From: Candidatus Bathyarchaeota archaeon
Lineage (GTDB): Archaea; Thermoproteota; Bathyarchaeia; Bathyarchaeales; Bathyarchaeaceae
NCBI GenBank assembly: GCA_020344715.1
Contig: CP070828.1
Location: 336,794 to 343,959, forward strand
DNA length: 7,166 bases
Reading direction: 5' to 3'
The position numbers and the translations under genes are program-made. Under the pieces are notes generated by a model. The model was not told where the DNA came from and searched no databases. It worked only from the letters and a program-made list of their open reading frames with translations. Positions 5,953-7,166 of the stretch are shown piece after piece (position 1 is the stretch's first letter; the number at the start of each line of letters is the position of its first letter).

Positions 5953-6124
5953 ATACTGCGGGCTACACGAACGGGCCTACGCCAATATCCTTCGGAAATT
6001 TGAGATTTGGAAACACGCTGCTGACTTGTCTTGGGAACAATACTTAAATGAGATTGTGAAAAATCCCTTTACAGGTGCTTGGGCAAAAGAAGTGGCTGAG
6101 CGTCTGTTGAATAACAAAGAGTGA
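5915..6124 (+). CDS. Small CxxC/CxxH zinc-finger protein, unknown function
   Basis: 69 residues if started at TTG 5915. The N-terminus has C3-x2-C6-x8-C15-x2-H18, a plausible treble-clef-like or zinc-finger site (sequence QCKCCNREATNEYCGLH). It is followed by an amphipathic helical region and a tryptophan-rich segment, SWEQYLNEIVKNPFTGAW (39-56). The distinctive NP-x-T-G-x-W pattern suggests a conserved interaction surface. I do not recognise a named family. It overlaps the last 38 bp of topA and is followed after 7 bp by the membrane-protein gene, so it belongs to the topA transcription unit. The ATG at 5876 would add 13 basic residues encoded entirely inside topA; the AAGGAGG at 5901-5907 argues for 5915. 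Nucleic-acid binding, or an adaptor role with topA, is possible but is only inference. Confidence 0.78.
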   Translation: MQCKCCNREATNEYCGLHERAYANILRKFEIWKHAADLSWEQYLNEIVKNPFTGAWAKEVAERLLNNKE

Positions 6125-6131
6125 ATAAGAT

Positions 6132-6560
6132 TTGGCGGGTCGAACTAGAACGAGGCTTTCGGGGTTTGGGTTTCGGCTAAAGAGAGGAATAAGAAAACTA
6201 TCAACTGCTAAACCGTCTATATTTGTTACAGCCTTTATACTACTTGCAGCAACTGTTTTTTTCCTTGGCGGTGGGGTCTACGACCTTTTGGCGGAGCCTC
6301 TCATAGCTATTCCTGTGGGAAGTCGGATTCTCTTTTTCTACCCCTATTCCGTGCATGAACAAGCTGTTCTTGAAAGCTTTCTGGTTATGACTTCTTATGC
6401 CATGGGTTTTCTCGGCGTCTTCTTGATGTATCAAAGCACAAAATATGCCTACAAGCCTCGCCAAGCCTATATTCTACTGCTATCTGGAGTAGTTTTTCTC
6501 CTTGTTGCCTATATTTACGTTGAGAATTTGTTGTGGTCAAAGCTTACAGTTACGACTTAA
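6132..6560 (+). CDS. Three-helix membrane protein, OSTC/DC2-like (Ost3/Ost6 superfamily candidate)
   Basis: 142 residues. A basic N-terminus (about 1-28, ten Arg/Lys by residue 22) precedes three hydrophobic helices at about 30-52, 77-100 and 112-136. By the positive-inside rule the N-terminus and the 101-111 loop face the cytoplasm, and 53-76 faces outside. Helix 1 ends in LGGGVYDLLAEP (45-56). Helix 2 begins EQAVLESFLVM and runs into YAMGFLGVFLMY, followed by KPRQAYILLL and a final helix ending ENLLWSKL. This order and spacing match eukaryotic OSTC/DC2, which (from memory) has GGIIYDVIVEP after helix 1 and a three-helix layout. OSTC/DC2 links STT3A oligosaccharyltransferase to the translocon. 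An archaeal homologue would be expected to act with AglB, but no aglB is in this window. The start is TTG 6132: an in-frame stop lies at 6126-6128, and the first in-frame ATG (codon 86) would discard helix 1. GAGTGA at 6119-6124 supplies a ribosome site. Gene call firm; family call tentative. Confidence 0.83.
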   Translation: MAGRTRTRLSGFGFRLKRGIRKLSTAKPSIFVTAFILLAATVFFLGGGVYDLLAEPLIAIPVGSRILFFYPYSVHEQAVLESFLVMTSYAMGFLGVFLMYQSTKYAYKPRQAYILLLSGVVFLLVAYIYVENLLWSKLTVTT

Positions 6561-6628
6561 AAGTGTCCATACGCTGCTGGCTCAGTAAATACCGCTCATC
6601 AACCAAGATAGACTGACGATTCCACCCT

Positions 6629-7156
6629 TTACCAAGGATTTCTTTTGGTGCCGATGAGGTAGGCAAGAAAGTTTGTCAGAAGATGTATGGGTGGTGTTAC
6701 AACTATGATAATAACGGCGATGTACCAAGGTGGAGGGTAAACCACAATGGAAAAAAGGATGGCTCCCAACGCGAAATCAAGCTGGTCCGCAATTGGAAGA
6801 GGCGAACCTGGAGCAATGTCTAGTCTTCTCTTGATAAAAGAATGAAACAGGTCACCAGTGAGGGCTCCCAGCGAGAGCAGAAAACCAAGCCAGAAGTCAT
6901 ATTGAAACAGAAAACTGGGAAACCCTTCAAGATGATAGAGATTGCTGAGGACAAAACCTGTGGATGTTCCAACTAACAAGCCAGCGAAGAAGCCTCGTAT
7001 CGTCTTATTTGAGCCGAATACGGGCTTTCCATCCCAAAAGAGCTTGCCAGTGTCTATGCGACGGCCTCCTCCAAAGATGACTGGCATGGCGTTGGCCACA
7101 TAAGCTGGGAAGATGTAGTAGAAGGCATAGATAATATCGTTGATGATTATCTGCAT
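6629..7156 (-). CDS. carS: CDP-archaeol synthase
   Basis: 175-residue integral membrane enzyme that transfers CMP from CTP to unsaturated archaetidic acid (2,3-bis-O-geranylgeranylglyceryl phosphate), the activated precursor for archaeal phospholipid head groups. The family signature is clear: PAYVANAMPVIFGGG (17-31), DTGKLFWDGKPVFGSNKTIRG (start 35) and the catalytic block GALTGDLFHSFIKRR (97-111) followed by PIADQLDFALGA (121-132), with conserved D102, D124 and D127. Hydrophobic segments at roughly 7-27, 55-75, 86-105, 126-142 and 145-168 give the expected five-helix layout. The ATG at 7156 gives a family-typical length; AGGCGA just upstream (7161-7166, opposite strand) may be its ribosome site, at the window edge. 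It is convergent with the OSTC-like gene across 68 bp that contain nothing recognisable. Confidence 0.95.
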   Translation of the reverse strand: MQIIINDIIYAFYYIFPAYVANAMPVIFGGGRRIDTGKLFWDGKPVFGSNKTIRGFFAGLLVGTSTGFVLSNLYHLEGFPSFLFQYDFWLGFLLSLGALTGDLFHSFIKRRLDIAPGSPLPIADQLDFALGAILFSIVVYPPPWYIAVIIIVVTPPIHLLTNFLAYLIGTKRNPW

Positions 7157-7166
7157 GTTGTCGCCT

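Noticed and set aside
1..7166. CRISPR arrays, insertion sequences, tRNA/rRNA genes, prophage or defence genes
   Set aside because: No spaced direct repeats, transposase-like frames, T-loop motifs or rRNA stretches were seen. Gene content is housekeeping-like with uniform character.

Overview
This window is archaeal chromosomal DNA, most likely from an uncultured TACK-type lineage such as Bathyarchaeia. The domain call rests on four genes: a 54-residue Nop10 (H/ACA RNP), an archaeal-type topoisomerase IA with C-terminal zinc fingers, CDP-archaeol synthase (ether lipid synthesis) and a PAC2-family protein encoded directly behind nop10. TATA-like boxes and short leaders also fit. The phylum is an inference from overall protein character and is not proven.

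Layout. 1-229: no confident gene, but a possible C/D-box sRNA and a strong hairpin. 230-784 (+): iron-sulfur-flavoprotein-like reductase. 785-1051: about 270 bp of non-coding DNA ending in the promoter of the next operon. 1052-1986 (+): nop10 and a PAC2-family gene, joined by a 4-bp ATGA overlap. Converging on them with a 14-bp gap is a minus-strand unit, 3789-2001: a small zinc-ribbon protein, gcvT and gcvH, the last two separated by one base. Divergent from that unit, 48 bp away, is a plus-strand unit, 3838-6560: topA, a 69-residue zinc-finger protein overlapping the end of topA, and a three-helix membrane protein. At 6629-7156 (-) lies CDP-archaeol synthase, convergent with the membrane gene.

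Functions. Most of it is housekeeping: RNA pseudouridylation (Nop10), one-carbon/glycine metabolism (GcvT, GcvH), DNA topology (TopA) and membrane lipid synthesis (CarS). The least described parts are two small Cys-rich proteins next to gcvT and topA, and the membrane protein at 6132-6560. That protein has the size, three-helix layout and GG-x-x-Y-D-x-x-x-E-P signature of the eukaryotic oligosaccharyltransferase subunit OSTC/DC2 (Ost3/Ost6 superfamily). If confirmed, it would be an archaeal accessory subunit of the N-glycosylation enzyme, and it is the most interesting item here.

Start sites. Three genes (gcvT, the 69-aa zinc-finger gene and the OSTC-like gene) appear to start at TTG, each with a purine-rich Shine-Dalgarno-like stretch. 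The true starts of topA and gcvH lie well inside their longest open frames, as shown by Shine-Dalgarno sites and family N-termini.
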